DNA of 64,000 bases from Suillus spraguei (taxonomy: Eukaryota > Basidiomycota > Agaricomycetes > Boletales > Suillaceae), in contig JABCPU010000072.1 of NCBI GenBank assembly GCA_016800925.1, positions 62,001 through 126,000 of the forward strand, in the 5' to 3' direction. The notes beneath the pieces were generated by a model. That model had not been told where the DNA came from and searched no databases. It was given only the letters and a program-made list of their open reading frames with translations. A program made the translations under genes and the position numbers. Of this stretch, positions 10,995 to 23,000 are shown piece by piece; position 1 is the stretch's first letter; every line of letters starts with the position of its first letter.

Positions 10995-12279
10995 ATGCAA
11001 CGTTTACAGCAGCCATTATCACGGGCTCCCACAGCTATGCTTGAAGCATATTCATCACCTGCTCCACGTCTGCCACAATCACCTCTTGTGCAAGCTGCCA
11101 AAATGCACGTCAAGAGGGTGACGCTGACATCCAAGAAGAACTGGTGGATGGGTGAGTTGCTATCACGGTTCGCATAGATGATGATTTTTGACTTTTCTAT
11201 CGTGATGTAGTCGAGCTAGATCAAGAAGACGAGAAGCCAGTGCATCCGTCTACCAAGTCGTTCACGTCATCGGAGGAGACTGCAGTCACGGTAGTACCAG
11301 ACAATGGTCTTTTCAATCAAAACCTCCAAGAAGAGAAAGCAAAAGAAATACCATCTCCCAACCCCTCGATACCTGTATACAATCCACCGCGACACCCAAC
11401 TTCGATATTTTCCTTCCCTACGCCAACCGCTTACTCTGCGCCACCGAACCCTACCGCGAACCTTGCCCCTGTGGCACAAGGCTCTGCCTCCGAGCTGTTC
11501 AAGTGCATCGTTAAGAAACCCGATATTATACAGCTCGAGATCAACGGAGAGATGCAGTCAAATGCATCAGATGTGACAACACAATTTCTCGCCGAGCTGC
11601 GCGTATATACCACGGTGTCGCGACACCGCAATATCACCGCATTTCTAGGCTGCTTGGAGAACGTTGGTATGGTGTTGGAGTACATCACGGACGGACACTG
11701 TATGAGGTCATTCGCCCGAGGCCAGCTTTAACCCGAAACAAGAAAATCGACTTTCACAACCAGCTGCTCGATGGCCTCACACACCTACATTCGTTTAGAC
11801 TGAGTCACGGAGATCTCTCGCTGCTGAATATTCAAGTGACGCATTCGTCCGATACCATCAAGCTTTTTGACTTTGGACGTTCTGTGTCTATGGATTCGGT
11901 GTTCATCTCGCCGTCGGATGAGCCTGTGGATCCTTTCCAGTACATTGCACGGACGGGGTCGGCCGCTGCTGCTGCGCCGCAGAAGAAGGTGGAGCAAATA
12001 CACCCAGGTACACGGCCATTCGCGGCTCCAGAGGTACTCCGCGGGGAGTGTCAGGATCCGCTATTGGCCGATGCCTACAGTTTCGGGATGATACTTATCG
12101 CGATTGACCGCGTCGAGGTGGTGGACCTCAAACCTTGGGAGCAACGGAAGGATGTGGTGCCTGAGAGCCTCTTTGAGGGGTGCGAGGTATTTGAGGAGTC
12201 CGCGCGTCAATATCTGAGGCGGTGTGACTCGAGGGAGAGGCTTTCAAAGCACGACATGATGATATTAGTGGATGAATGA
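10995..12279 (+). CDS. protein-kinase-like protein (frame broken once)
   Basis: Exons 10995-11151 and 11211-12279 with a 59-nt intron (GTGAGT..TGTAG). The N-terminal 170 residues are Pro/Ser-rich. The kinase fold follows: an alphaC-like FLAELRVY, hinge GMVLEYI, catalytic loop LSHGDLSLLNI (HGD in place of HRD), DFG as LFDFGRS, and APE as FAAPEVL. An insert rich in Ala/Gln sits in the activation segment. The usual beta3 VAIK lysine is not apparent (the region reads IIQLEINGEM), so catalytic competence is uncertain. The frame changes just after ATC 11684-11686: the hinge is in one frame, and GRTLYEVIR onward in another. Adding one base there gives 408 aa. Probably an assembly deletion. Function and substrate unknown. 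Confidence 0.65.
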
Positions 12280-12684
12280 GTTTCTGTGTACTCTTTTCAG
12301 CCCCCGTTTCAACCCCTCACTCCAACACGGACGACAGATGATCGAGCTCCACGAGCCGATACCCCACCCAGTACAACACCGTGCATCTTCGGTGTACTTG
12401 CGCATGTTCCCTTGATGGCCAATATCCTTCTCAAATTTACATCCTGTACGACTCTTACTAATCTCTGGACACCGCTCAATCTGCACACACCTATCACTGT
12501 ATGTATCATATTGATTAGCTACGTTCTGATACCGAATAATGGATTTTCCCTACTTTACATGCACTTTCCCTATGTCGCCACTTTATTCAGCAATTGCATC
12601 TAAATTGATTCCCACGCTTTTCTCTGGAGGCGTACCATATCTTCCTTGACTTTCCTTTTCTCTGCAGCTAAGTAGTCATTAAAT
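12280..12684. other. intergenic region
   Basis: Pyrimidine-rich spacer between the kinase-like gene and the NKAP-like gene; one open stretch here lacks recognisable features and is not called. Confidence 0.5.
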
Positions 12685-14147
12685 ATGGCGACCGTACATC
12701 CTTCCCGCATGGGTTTGGTCCCACAAGACCCAAAAGATACTTATCTCGCCCGCAGACGTGCACGCTCCCCTTCACCACGAGCACGTACCCCACCACGACA
12801 CAGCGAACGAGAAAGAGACAGTAACAGAAACCGAGCGCGGGACCGCAGTAGAGAACGCGAACGAGACAAAAGGAGGGATGATAGCAGGCATAAGGATAGG
12901 AATGGAGATGTCAGAAAAAGAGATGATGATAGACGGCAGCGCGACAAGAGTGCTGACCGAGGACGAGATCGTGAGAGGGACAGAAGCAGAGAGCGGCGTC
13001 GGGGAAGCCCTGAATACACCGACTACAAGCGCCCTGCGACGCCTCCGCCTGCTGAGGCTCCATGGCGGCATCAGGAGAATTTGTACCCCAACCGACAAGG
13101 GAGGGATAGACCACCGTATGGAAACGGGGGGAGTGAGTATTTGGAGAGGTGGTTTGCGGTCATCCAATTATTGGTTAATTCCCTGACTATTATATAGTCG
13201 TCGAGTGCAAAGAGATGCTCATCACTAAGTATTTGGCCTTCTTCTCCCAAGGCTGCAGCAAGAACACTGTACGTTTTCATTTACCGCTTAACATTTGGTA
13301 TACTCAAATTACATTCAGTTCACCTTCCCGCGATACAAAATCACGCAAATCTAAACGAGACCGGTCACCGACCCCCACTGACTCTTCTGACAGCGAAGAT
13401 GAGCGCAGGCGGAGGGAACGCAAAGACCGAAAACGTGCGCGGAAAGAGAAAGACAGGGCTGAACGAAGGGAGAGGAAGGAAAAGAAGAATCGAGCACCTA
13501 GCGGACACCGGAGCTATGACAGTGCGGAAGAAGACCGAGAGAGGAGCAGGCGAAGCAAGAGTAAGAGCCACCCTCGCAGCCCAAGTCCTAGTCATACTCC
13601 ATCACCTCCTCATGTATCCGAGGACGAATGGGTGGAGAAACCCGCTGCTGCACCATTTGCATCTTCGTCCTCGATCCAAGGCCTTGGCTCTATGCCACCA
13701 CCAACGACTATCCCGTCGCACTCTGGAGAGGCGATGGACGAGGACTCTGATGAGGACGTCGGACCCCAACCGCTACACAAGATCGTCACGAAGAAGTTCG
13801 ATGAACGCGCTTATGGTAGTGCTCTACTTCGCGGTGAAGGAAGCGCCATGGCCGCCTTCTTGCAGGACGACACGGACTCACGTATTCCACGTCGTGGTGA
13901 AATCGGTCTTACCTCGGACGAGATTGCTCAATTCGAGTCGGTTGGCTATGTAATGAGTGGAAGCCGGCACAAGCGCATGAACGCAGTGCGTATGAGGAAG
14001 GAGAACCAGGTCATTAGCGCGGAGGAGAAGAGGGGGATATTGAAGTTGCAGAAAGATGAGAGACAGAGACGGGAGGCTATACTAAGGGAGGAATTTAGCG
14101 AGCTTGTGACGGAGAAGCTCAAGGGGCCGCAAGTGCAGCCAAAGTGA
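12685..14147 (+). CDS. NKAP/SynMuv C-terminal domain protein (frame broken once)
   Basis: Exons 12685-13148, 13198-13268 and 13319-14147, introns of 49 and 50 nt. The N-terminal half is an RS/RD/RE-rich low-complexity region typical of spliceosome-associated proteins. The second half has a basic/acidic linker and then the conserved NKAP C-terminal domain: GYVMSGSRHKRMNAVRMRKE, NQVISAEEKRGI, and a charged helix through FSELVTEKL. NKAP-family proteins bind RNA and join the late spliceosome; in animals they also act in transcription repression. Exon 2 begins in the frame giving RRVQRDA and ends in the frame giving SLSIWPSSPKAAART. The two are one base apart, with the break near 13218. One extra base gives 454 aa. 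Confidence 0.82.
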
Positions 14148-14235
14148 AGGCTATTATGTAGCTCATCCGAAACTTTCGCGCATTTGATCCAGTGGCACAA
14201 CTATTATCAGTGCATGACTATTAACCATCAATTGT

Positions 14236-14875
14236 CTACAAGTCTGAACGGGAATCTTTCTGCAGGCCAACAAGCTCGACATCGAAGACCAAGGCAGAAT
14301 GTGCAGGAATAACACTGCCAAATCCACGCGAACCTAATGATCCATCATTCAGTATATACCTCATAGATTGCCGGAATAAACTAACCGTAAGCCATATGTG
14401 AAGGAATCGTCAAGGTACGCTTTTCGTTGAGGCACATGCCTTGGAGACCTTCGTCCCATCCTTTGATAACCTGCCCCTTACCGACTGGATAAATAAACGG
14501 TCAGCAAGGCACCTTGTGTGCAAACGAATTGCCCACGTTTAACAGAAAATGGTTGGCCTCGGTCGACACTATTATAATTAAATTCCCTCAATTCGTAGAC
14601 AAAGAAAAGACTTATACTGACCTTGAATCAAACTTGGTGCCGTCGGAGAACAACCTTCCGGTCTGTATTCCATGTCCCATGTGAATTCACGCCACATAGA
14701 CAAGGCGCGAACTGAAACTCACGTAGTGCACCTTAATGGCGTCCCCAGTCTTGGCGGTTGTGGGGCAGTCATTAGGCAAGTAGGTGACTGCGATCTGCAG
14801 TTCCTCCGGTGGCTCGGCGGCCAGCGCACACACCACCAAAGCCAATACGGAGAGCCAAAATTTGAGGAACTGCAT
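14236..14875 (-). CDS. secreted/ER FKBP-type peptidyl-prolyl isomerase (FKBP2-like)
   Basis: Exons (minus) 14723-14875, 14622-14662, 14537-14568, 14386-14484 and 14236-14333: 423 nt, 140 aa, frame intact. It starts with a signal peptide ([20 protein letters not shown]). The FKBP fold follows: [61 protein letters not shown], and FDVELVGLQ. Residues of the FK506/rapamycin pocket (Y, F, D, W) are in place. Such proteins catalyse cis-trans proline isomerisation in the secretory pathway. No KDEL-like tail is seen; the C-terminus is KDSRSDL. The gene is divergent from eL39, sharing a 199-bp upstream region. Confidence 0.93.
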
Positions 14876-14980
14876 AGTAACTGTAACACTAAAGGGTCGT
14901 GTGGGTGCGTATGTACTACGTTCCAAACTTATTCGGGTACCGGAAGCGTGAAACGAAGGACGGCTAGTGCCGTGCGTGCC

Positions 14981-14991
14981 GCTGAGTCAGC
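14981..14991. promoter_or_regulatory. AP-1/MARE-like bZIP site in a divergent promoter
   Basis: GCTGAGTCAGC, a near-palindrome around the AP-1 core TGAGTCA, is 12/13 identical to the T-MARE consensus when flanks are included. It lies 106 bp upstream of the FKBP start and 84 bp upstream of the eL39 start, within the only sequence the two divergent genes share. Confidence 0.45.
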
Positions 14992-15074
14992 AACTGTACA
15001 GTGAGTTCATGTTGATAACCTTATTTTCCATCACATCTCATCACAGCGAGGAACGACCCCCGACATCGACAAAA

Positions 15075-15389
15075 ATGGTGAGTTTTGACGCTGATCTTCA
15101 GTGCGCCATGTATTGACAAGTGAATTCGCTTCAAGCCTTCCCAAAAATCCTTCAGAACGAAGCGTATCCTCGCCAAGGCCGGTCGTCAGAACAGGTGAGT
15201 GGAGTGTCATGCATGCCTTTACAACCCGCTCATAAACCAATTTCAGGCCCATCCCCCAGTGGTTCCGTCTGAAGACGGACACTAAAATCCAAGTATGTTC
15301 CGATGATCTTAAGGGCCGGGAGCGCTACTGATGCTTTACAGTACAACGCTAAACGCCGTCACTGGAGGCGCACAAAGCTCAACATCTGA
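15075..15389 (+). CDS. rpl39: 60S ribosomal protein L39 (eL39)
   Basis: Exons 15075-15077 (the ATG alone), 15136-15194, 15247-15292 and 15342-15389: 156 nt, 51 aa, the normal eL39 length. The protein is PSQKSFRTKRILAKAGRQNR, then PIPQWFRLKTDTKIQYNAKR and RHWRRTKLNI. eL39 sits at the end of the peptide exit tunnel of the large subunit. Introns (58, 52 and 49 nt) are GT-AG. An ATG-only first exon is common in ribosomal protein genes. Confidence 0.97.
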
Positions 15390-15947
15390 GCAGCATTCTT
15401 TCTCTTTCATTCTCGATGTTTTTGGCGCTGTGAAGTTGAGGTAGAGACAACACGGAGAGACGCACCACACCAATGCAACGCAGCATGTATCACCCCCTTA
15501 TTGGCATATTATGGCTATACAACCACCTCCGCATGCAAATATGACTTTTATTTCGTCCCTAAGTCATGTTTGTTTCCTCGGGATTCTCATCGTCTGTAGT
15601 GCATTGTTGTACTCAGTTCACACTGGCAAATGATAATATCGGCGTCTTCTGATGATTGTCCGAGCGCTGCTGGCGTTGCACAATTTCAAACAACTAATTA
15701 AGTTAATGTCCGTTAAAACAGATTGAATATTGAGCAGCGAGTTCATGTCCTTGTACCGTCATGTTGCAATCCGCCAATTAGCGAACACGATGACCCGGTG
15801 CGAACGCCGCAACGTGTTTGGACGTATGCATGCGGTGTCGGCGTTTCTTCAAAACTTGCTGACCAGCTTCATCGAAGCTTCATCACTTGTACTTGCACAT
15901 CCCTCACTTTCTTACTATCAAGCGCGTGGCCCGAATTTGTATCTACC
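15390..15947. other. intergenic region
   Basis: Holds the eL39 3' UTR and GET1 upstream region. No coding or structured feature recognised. Confidence 0.5.
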
Positions 15948-16749
15948 ATGTCACTCATATTCACGATTTTCGCGCTCGTCTTTCTGACTGAGCTCATCTC
16001 ATGGATCGGCAAAAATGTCCTCCTTGAATCCGTTGGTGTTCTTAATGCTTCGTACGCATGGGTTTACGGTTTCTTTCTTCTAGGCATGGGATCTCTACAG
16101 CAGACTCATGATGAATACCTCATACGCCCGACAGCGCCAGCTGCAAGCCGAGCTCCTTACGGCGAAGAAAGAGCTGATGCAAACGAGCGCACAAGATCAA
16201 TTTGCCAAGTGGGCGAAGCTGAGGAGAGGCGTCGACAAAGGGATAGCAGAGCTTGAGAAACTCAGTACGTCGGTTCCCTGACATGTTGGCGCATGCCACT
16301 GAACGTCGAACGTGTTTAATAGATGGAGAGCTTGCGTCTAGCAAGACTGCATTCTCAGTCAAGTTCAACACAGTGGTGTGGGTCTTTACGACAGGACTAT
16401 CATTCTTCGTTGGCTGGTGGTACAGAAGGGCTGCAGTATTCTACCTGCCTCCTGGTTGGCTTGGCCCACTCGGCTGGTGGATGGCCTTCCCTTTCGCACC
16501 TAAAGGTCAGTATTCCCATAGTTATTAGCATGATCAGTCCGCGAATGATGCACGCCAAGGTTCTGTGAGTGTCGGGATATGGCAAATGGCTTGCCGTAGG
16601 GTCATTAAAGTCGGAGAGCGCACGGTGAAAAATATCCTCGGTAAGTTCGGTCTACTTATATCTATCATTGAATGCTTATCACAATGTTCCCTCCTTGGGT
16701 AGCGCCTTCGGAACCCGTCGCCGTCCAGACCAATTCCAAGAGCTCGTGA
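15948..16749 (+). CDS. get1: GET1 / WRB-type subunit of the tail-anchored protein insertase
   Basis: Exons 15948-16051, 16101-16264, 16323-16505, 16560-16640 and 16703-16749: 579 nt, 192 aa, intact. It starts [20 protein letters not shown], the first membrane helix. A cytosolic coiled coil follows ([38 protein letters not shown]), then two further membrane segments around [19 protein letters not shown] and [20 protein letters not shown], and a WQMACRRV motif. Get1 with Get2 docks Get3 at the ER and inserts tail-anchored proteins. The coiled coil is the Get3-binding part. Intron 1 (49 nt) was chosen because its acceptor at 16100 gives the phase required for the coiled coil. Confidence 0.92.
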
Positions 16750-17006
16750 TAAGGAGTAGTAGCGGATTCCCGTAGGAGATCCAGCACCAATATTCTTATG
16801 GTGATCTTTTATGTGTTGCGGCTTTGAGTTCGCCGTCTGTACTCCGTTTTCAATTTCAGTTTCACGTAATTGCGGGATTTTTGCAGAAATAAACACATGC
16901 TCATAATGACGTCGGACAGCGGTGTGTCGGAGTCCCGAGACGAGTACATAACACACAATCTAATCTTGTTGCTTATTTACCACAACTCCACTCATCTTTC
17001 TCAAAC

Positions 17007-18896
17007 ATGGTTGCAGGCGTTCAGATTCACGCAAAGGTTGATGCTCATAATCCTATCCTCACTGATGGTGCACTTGCCTTCCTCGCTGCACTTCATAGGA
17101 CATTTGAGTCTACCAGACATAGCCTTCTAGTTGCGCGCGATGATGCCCAACGCAAGTTTGACTCAGGAGTGCCTCTTGATTTTCCACCTGAAACGGCGCA
17201 CATCCGTGCTGAGCCTTCATGGCACTGCGCACCCCCTGCACCCGGTCTAGAAGACAGACGTGTTGAGATCACCGGTCCTACTGACCGTAAGATGGTCATC
17301 AATGCTCTGAACAGTGGTGCAAAAACCTTTATGGCAGATTTTGAAGGTTCGTAGGCCATCCATAATGCGTAGAATTACGCCAATATACTATTTCCAGACT
17401 CCAGTGCTCCTACGTTCGCAAACATGATTAACGGCCAAGTCAATCTGCACGACGCTGTAAGGCGTCAGATCGACTTCGAGTCTGGTGGCAAGCAATACAA
17501 GTTGTCTGAGAAACCAGCAGTGCTTATCGTTCGGTACGTCGTCGTGCATCTTTTCCAGCTCCGAATTCGGTTGTTCATATTTCGGTCTAGGCCTAGGGGC
17601 TGGCACTTGGACGAGACGCGTATCACAGTTGACAACACCCCTGTCTCGGGTTCTCTATTCGATTTTGGACTATACTTTTACCACAATGCCAAGGAACTCA
17701 TCAAGCGTGGTTCAGGTCCCTACTTCTATCTTCCGAAGATGGAACATTATCTCGAGGCCCGTTTATGGAATGACGTTTTCCTATTCTCCCAATCCTACAT
17801 TGGAATACCCCATAACACAATCAGGGCAACTGTCCTCATTGAGACACTTCCCGCGGCGTTCCAAATGGAGGAGATTCTCTTTGAGCTCAGAAACCACTCT
17901 GCCGGATTGAATTGCGGAAGGTGAGGACCATTCATATAATTAGTTATCCTCTGGATTAGTCGCTCATTCCCGATGTGTTCTTAGGTGGGACTATATTTTC
18001 AGCGCCATTAAGAAGCGGAGGGCGGATAGAAGCGCCGTTCTACCAGATAGGAAAGATGTTACTATGACAGTGCCGTTTATGGATTCGTATGTGCGCCTTT
18101 TAATCCAAACTTGTCACAGGTAATGCCACATTTTGTTCATGACGATAGGTACTCATTATGTTTTTAGGAGGAAAGTTGCTGCTATGGGCGGCATGTCTGC
18201 TCAAATCCCTATCAAGAACGACCCTCAAGCCAATGAGGTAGCGATGGAGAAGGTTCGAGCAGACAAGTTCCGTGAGGTCGCCGCTGGCCACGATGGCACC
18301 TGGATTGCGCACCCTTTGATCAACCAGATTGCTCGCAAAGTGTTTGACGAAAATATGCTCGGTCCTAATCAGGTTCGCACAGCAGTACTGTTTTACTTGT
18401 TCCAATTTCTCACCCATGGATTGCAGTACCACGTCAGACGTGAGGACGTGAAAGTAGCTGCCGCAGACTTGTTGAATGCAAGTGTTCCCGGAAAGATCAC
18501 GCAGGACGGTATCCGCTCCAATGTCTCCGTGGCTCTTGCATACTGCGGGGCCTGGATCGGCGGCAATGGCTGTATCCCTGTCAACTACTTGATGGAGGAT
18601 GCGGCTACCGCCGAGATCGCGCGCGTGCAGCTCTGGCAGTGGGTGAAATACGGTGCACGTATCGACACTGGCGAGCAGGTCACCACGCAGTATGTTGACC
18701 GCATCATCGCGGAGCAGGCGCCCGGTATCAAAAAGATCGCCCCGGGCGTCAAGGAAGACCACTTGAAAATTGCAACAAAGTATCTATGCAGCAAATCAGG
18801 CAACAATGGCCAAGCGAATTTTTGACGAGTGACTTGATGCCATACTTGACGATGGCTGATGGCGTTGAGGACAAGTGGTACAGGAGCTCTTTGTAA
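17007..18896 (+). CDS. malate synthase (frame broken once near the C-terminus)
   Basis: Exons 17007-17346, 17398-17533, 17591-17920, 17985-18119, 18168-18372 and 18427-18896. The enzyme condenses glyoxylate and acetyl-CoA to malate in the glyoxylate cycle, normally in peroxisomes. Family landmarks include [20 protein letters not shown], the signature [54 protein letters not shown] and the C-terminal [20 protein letters not shown]. After KYL (18781-18786) the frame moves by one base to [11 protein letters not shown] and ends DKWYRSSL. With one base added, the length is 538 aa, normal for the family. The C-terminus SSL is a weak form of the SKL-type peroxisomal signal. The break is probably an assembly deletion. 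Confidence 0.93.
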
Positions 18897-19125
18897 AAGC
18901 GCCGCGGACGCGCATACTTTGTTTCATTAGTTCCGTCTCCTTGATATATATTTTGTTCAGTGTACTTGTAGTATCATACGAATTGGTTAATGGTTGAGAC
19001 GCCAAGGTGTTATGCATTGGTTAGGTCCTAGTATGCAGTAACATTCTCAAGGACTGGAATACGTGCGAACAAAAAATCTCATGAAAACTATGAAAACAGT
19101 TCCTCGGGCGAGAGTAAAAGTGTGG

Positions 19126-19836
19126 CTATGCCTTAGAAACATTCACAACTACACCATGCGTAAGTGCACGACTGTAGGGACAAGCCTGGGAGGAGTACCG
19201 CAGTCAGCAAATCATAACACGCACTACCACGGCGCGGGCCAACGTACCTCGTGACCGCCTTGATCAGTTCCTCGTCTTCCACGCCCTCGACTTTTATATC
19301 CACGGCCAACCCGAACCCTCCAAGCCCCTCCGCCTCTCCGAGATGCACAGTCGTGTGGATCACGGCGTGCCTTGCGGCATCCTTCTTTCCCGTCTTGCCT
19401 GCCATCATCTGCAGGGCTCCGAGGAAACACGCTATATTCGTGACGCATATATTCAGTGCAAATCACGCGATTTTAACATATTCATATTGAGGAAATACGC
19501 ACATGCGTACCCCATGGCGAACAGTTGCTCGGGTTTGTTCCATCGCCTTTGCCGCCCATTGCCTTGGGCATTGCTAGGTGCAGAGAGAAAGGGGTCTCAT
19601 CGACTGATTTGACCTCACCCTTGCGACCCTGCCCAGCAGCGGTTGCATGGACAGTGTACTATTCGCGTTAAAAAAACGTGTCATTGTCAGAGGGAATGAG
19701 CACTCAGTCTGCCAGTAAGTAGCACCTTGTAGTTTTTGAGAGTCACGGGGGTAGCCCCCTTGGTTGCGTACGACCGCGTTGCTTGGATTGCGCGTACGCG
19801 AGATGTGTTTACGATACGGGCACCAATGTTTAACAT
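19126..19836 (-). CDS. OsmC/Ohr organic hydroperoxide resistance protein (frame broken once)
   Basis: Exons (minus) 19726-19836, 19503-19658, 19256-19431 and 19126-19185. Ohr proteins reduce organic peroxides with a Cys pair and are common in bacteria and many fungi. Seen here: TPVTLKNYK, YTVHATAAGQGRKGEV, SVDETPFSLHLAMPKAMGGK, the first catalytic Cys in YASCFLGALQMMAG and the second in ACPYSRALTHG, ending VVVNVSKA. The N-terminus (LNIGARIVNTSRVRAIQATR) is basic and Ser/Thr-rich without acids, like a mitochondrial presequence. In exon 2 the frame changes at the CCC/GGG run at 19531-19533, where one base is missing between GDGTNP and EQLFAMG. The exon 3 donor is uncertain: GTCACG at 19255 keeps phase, whereas GTACGT at 19247 is the stronger site. 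About 167 aa. Confidence 0.85.
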
Positions 19837-20021
19837 GCTGGCTTTACTTTGGCTCTTGGAGATATTGAAGTTTGGGGCTGAAGGAAAGATACGGGTGGGA
19901 GTTCAGTATAATCAAGATCGGAAGTATTTGACACTACAACGTCATTCTACCACAGCCGATAAAACCACAAGAAAACTGGTTCAATTTGAATACGATACAA
20001 TTACAACATGACTGCAAACAC

Positions 20022-23000
20022 CTAGAAACCACTAGCAGTCACACGTAACTGCTCCAGCTTTTTCAGCACCTCTCCCACTGTGCGGTCAAGTTCTCCAGCA
20101 ATCGCACTTTGCTTGACCCTGGTAACCGAGCATACGTCTCGCACAAATCACCATCGACAACTGCCTTCACTGGTACATAGTAGCCTCTCCAGCTCAGGTG
20201 ATCCCGACCTACAAGACTGCCCTGCTCCGTACGCATGTGTTGCTCGAGCGTCGAGATGAAATCTACGTCTTCCTTGGACACAAAAGGCACGAGAATTCCA
20301 ATAGTACCATGAATGCCAGTGTAGAGTAACACCTCGCGACCACCAGCAACGAGAGACACTTTGTGGATCGAGGTAACAAGATCGCCGATGTGGAAGTGGC
20401 ACAACATGTCGGTTTTATGTGGGGCACCCATCAATATACCCTTCTCATGGAGGATACCAGCGCCTGTGGGGTCGTCATCAACTTGGTCAGAGACCTTTGC
20501 ATCCAGGCGATTGACGAATATGTTGCCGAAGCGATCACTAGCCGCGACGGTATTGTAATCCACCATCGTCGCTGCCGAAATCCATCTGGGTTGAGTGTCA
20601 TCTGCGAAGATCAGCAGTCGATTCTCTGGCGCCTTGTATACTGCGAAATATATCGATTCCTGCATGTCACCGACAATTATGCGGGAACCTTGGGTGTTGA
20701 GGCTAACGATGGCAGTAGAAAATGTCTGAAATGCGAATATGAGCAAAGTGAACTGACACAATGTTATATGTGCTTACTTTGTTCTCTGCTTTCCGTAAAA
20801 GCTTCTTCTTACCAATCTCATATATCCGAAGAGCCTTTCCAACGCCAGCAACCAGACGTCCCTGGAATCCCATGACAGCAAGGGGAACATCATCTGTCTC
20901 TGTCTAAATAAAGGTGTTAGCAAAATGAAGTATCCATCCATATATTGCTTCACCTTGTGAAGGAGCTCCAATCCTACGCCATCCTCGGTGAAACGATACG
21001 TTCGCAAGAAACCACTGGTACATGACCTCGGAGACAATAAAGTATCCTGAGCGGTGCCTACGACAAGATGTAGCTCATTGTTTCGTGCAGAAAATGGCAC
21101 GAAAGCAAGACTGAAGGCAGCCTCGTTGTTGTCTAGCGTGATAGTCGAAACGGTCCTGCCCTGCAAAGCGTAGATGTGAGCTTACGTATCAAGTAATCAT
21201 AATATGGCCTTACCTCAACAGGATCGATGATACGGATTGCGGACGCCCAGATCCCCGCTGCCGCCTTCGGCCGTCCAAAGATCTCGGGAGGTAGGTCAAG
21301 CATTTCTTGATCAATATACTGTCCTGCTTGGGTCTGAGACGACGATAAGTCCGGGATAGCTGCAACATAAAGAACACAACTCACCATTGTCTGTAACCGT
21401 TTGTTGGCGGCCTCATCGCCCAAAACGCGGTGGTCGCCCTCAATAAGATAAAAGTGGCGATTTTTGGGGTGAAATATAAATTTCCTGGGGGTCAAGGATA
21501 GTGGAATCGAGTCTTGCTTCAATTTCATGCCGAGTTTTGGTATCTGGAAAATGCTGAAAAGGAAACAGTAGTCAGTTATTAATTCGAAAAAACAACGGAA
21601 TAAGGAAGTCTCAGTAGGAACAATTGGTATTCAAAAATATTCGGCATGTCCTTCTTGGAGGTTCATCCGGTATCTCTATTCTCATCTTCTACAGGACGTA
21701 ACGGATGGGTCACTCACCGGAGAACACTACCAGCTATGCCAATGAGGCCCTCAGGACTGAGTTCAGCTGAGAAACTCCATGCGTAGTCCAAATTATCAAA
21801 AATCAATGGCGTGAAATGCATGAGATTTTGATGCGTGTAATTCAACCAGGATCTGGATGAGAGCGCTAGGATGGCTGGGTTCCCTTGGATTTGAACACGA
21901 ACCAATCTGACTGGTCGGTTCCCGAGGAACCTGATTACAGACAATTAGCTGTAATTCTCCAATGAGCGAAATAACTCACCGAGTTCGAGTATCAGTTAGC
22001 TGTCCATTAATAGGATCAAGTACTGTTCGTAGGAGAACGCCATTTTGGAGACCAATGTTGACAAACATGGTGGGCTGGGTTTTGTTAATACTCGCATCCA
22101 GCATGTCAGCAATGCAAATGGTTGATGGTGGTGCTGTCAACGCTTGCAAACTGATCGTTTCCAGTGTGCTTTCTGGGTCAAGCGACACTATTCGAACAGT
22201 CTGGTCCTCGCATCCGACAGCCTAGTAATATGTGAGCATATGATATAATTCCAAGGAACATGGCTTACCAGATAGGGCGTTCTTTGGCGTCCTTCAGGCA
22301 CCTCAGCTATGCTTAGAGCTGTAATAGTCGAACCCATAGCTTTCCTATCTTGATATTCGTTCAATTGACCATCAAGATCAAGTTCGAAGTAAACAAGTTC
22401 AGCAGAGCTCAGAGCAACAACCACTTGACGCTTGTTTGTCGTAGCGGTGACAATAGTTTTTCCTTGAGGAGCTGACCACTGATTGACGCGGTGGTCCGCA
22501 AGTATATGACGAATGCCGTGCGGATGCACCTGCAAGAGGGCGTCGGCACCAATTTGCTGGACAGCAAGAGTGGGTGCTGATGACAGGATACCGGTGTCCT
22601 GTACTTCTTCAATTGTTTCCCCAATGGAGAGGACAAGAGTTCCATTGACGAACGAGAGAATAATGTAGGTATCAAACTCGTCTGCAAGTACGCATCAGCG
22701 GATGTTCTGCAGAAACTATGAAACAAAGACTTGCCGTCTTCGCGCCGCTTGGTTGTCCAAACAGCATTAGGAATACCAGGTAACTCCGAGCTAACGGATT
22801 CTTCAACGTCAAGACCATGGCGAAGTGTTCTGAAAGAACTCCTTGCACCACGTCCACACGCAGCGAAGATCTGAGGGGTATCTGAGTTTGGTAATAGATT
22901 CATCACCTTGGAGTCTATTATCGGATCTAGGGACTCCATTTCGTCGGCGAGTGCGAGATTATCCAGTAGTCGTGGCCGGAAGTGTGCATGAGGTAAAGCA

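Noticed and set aside
12741..13019. Long open stretches antisense to the NKAP RS-rich region
   Set aside because: Arg/Ser/Glu-rich repeats create open complementary frames by composition; the forward frame has the conserved domain.
13149..13268. Alternative splicing to avoid the NKAP frame break
   Set aside because: No other GT-AG pair joins the RRVQRDA and SLSIWPSSPK parts in frame; a missing base near 13218 is simpler and matches the pattern elsewhere.
16052..16083. 32-nt intron in GET1
   Set aside because: The acceptor at 16083 gives an implausibly short intron; using the acceptor at 16100 gives 49 nt and the right phase.
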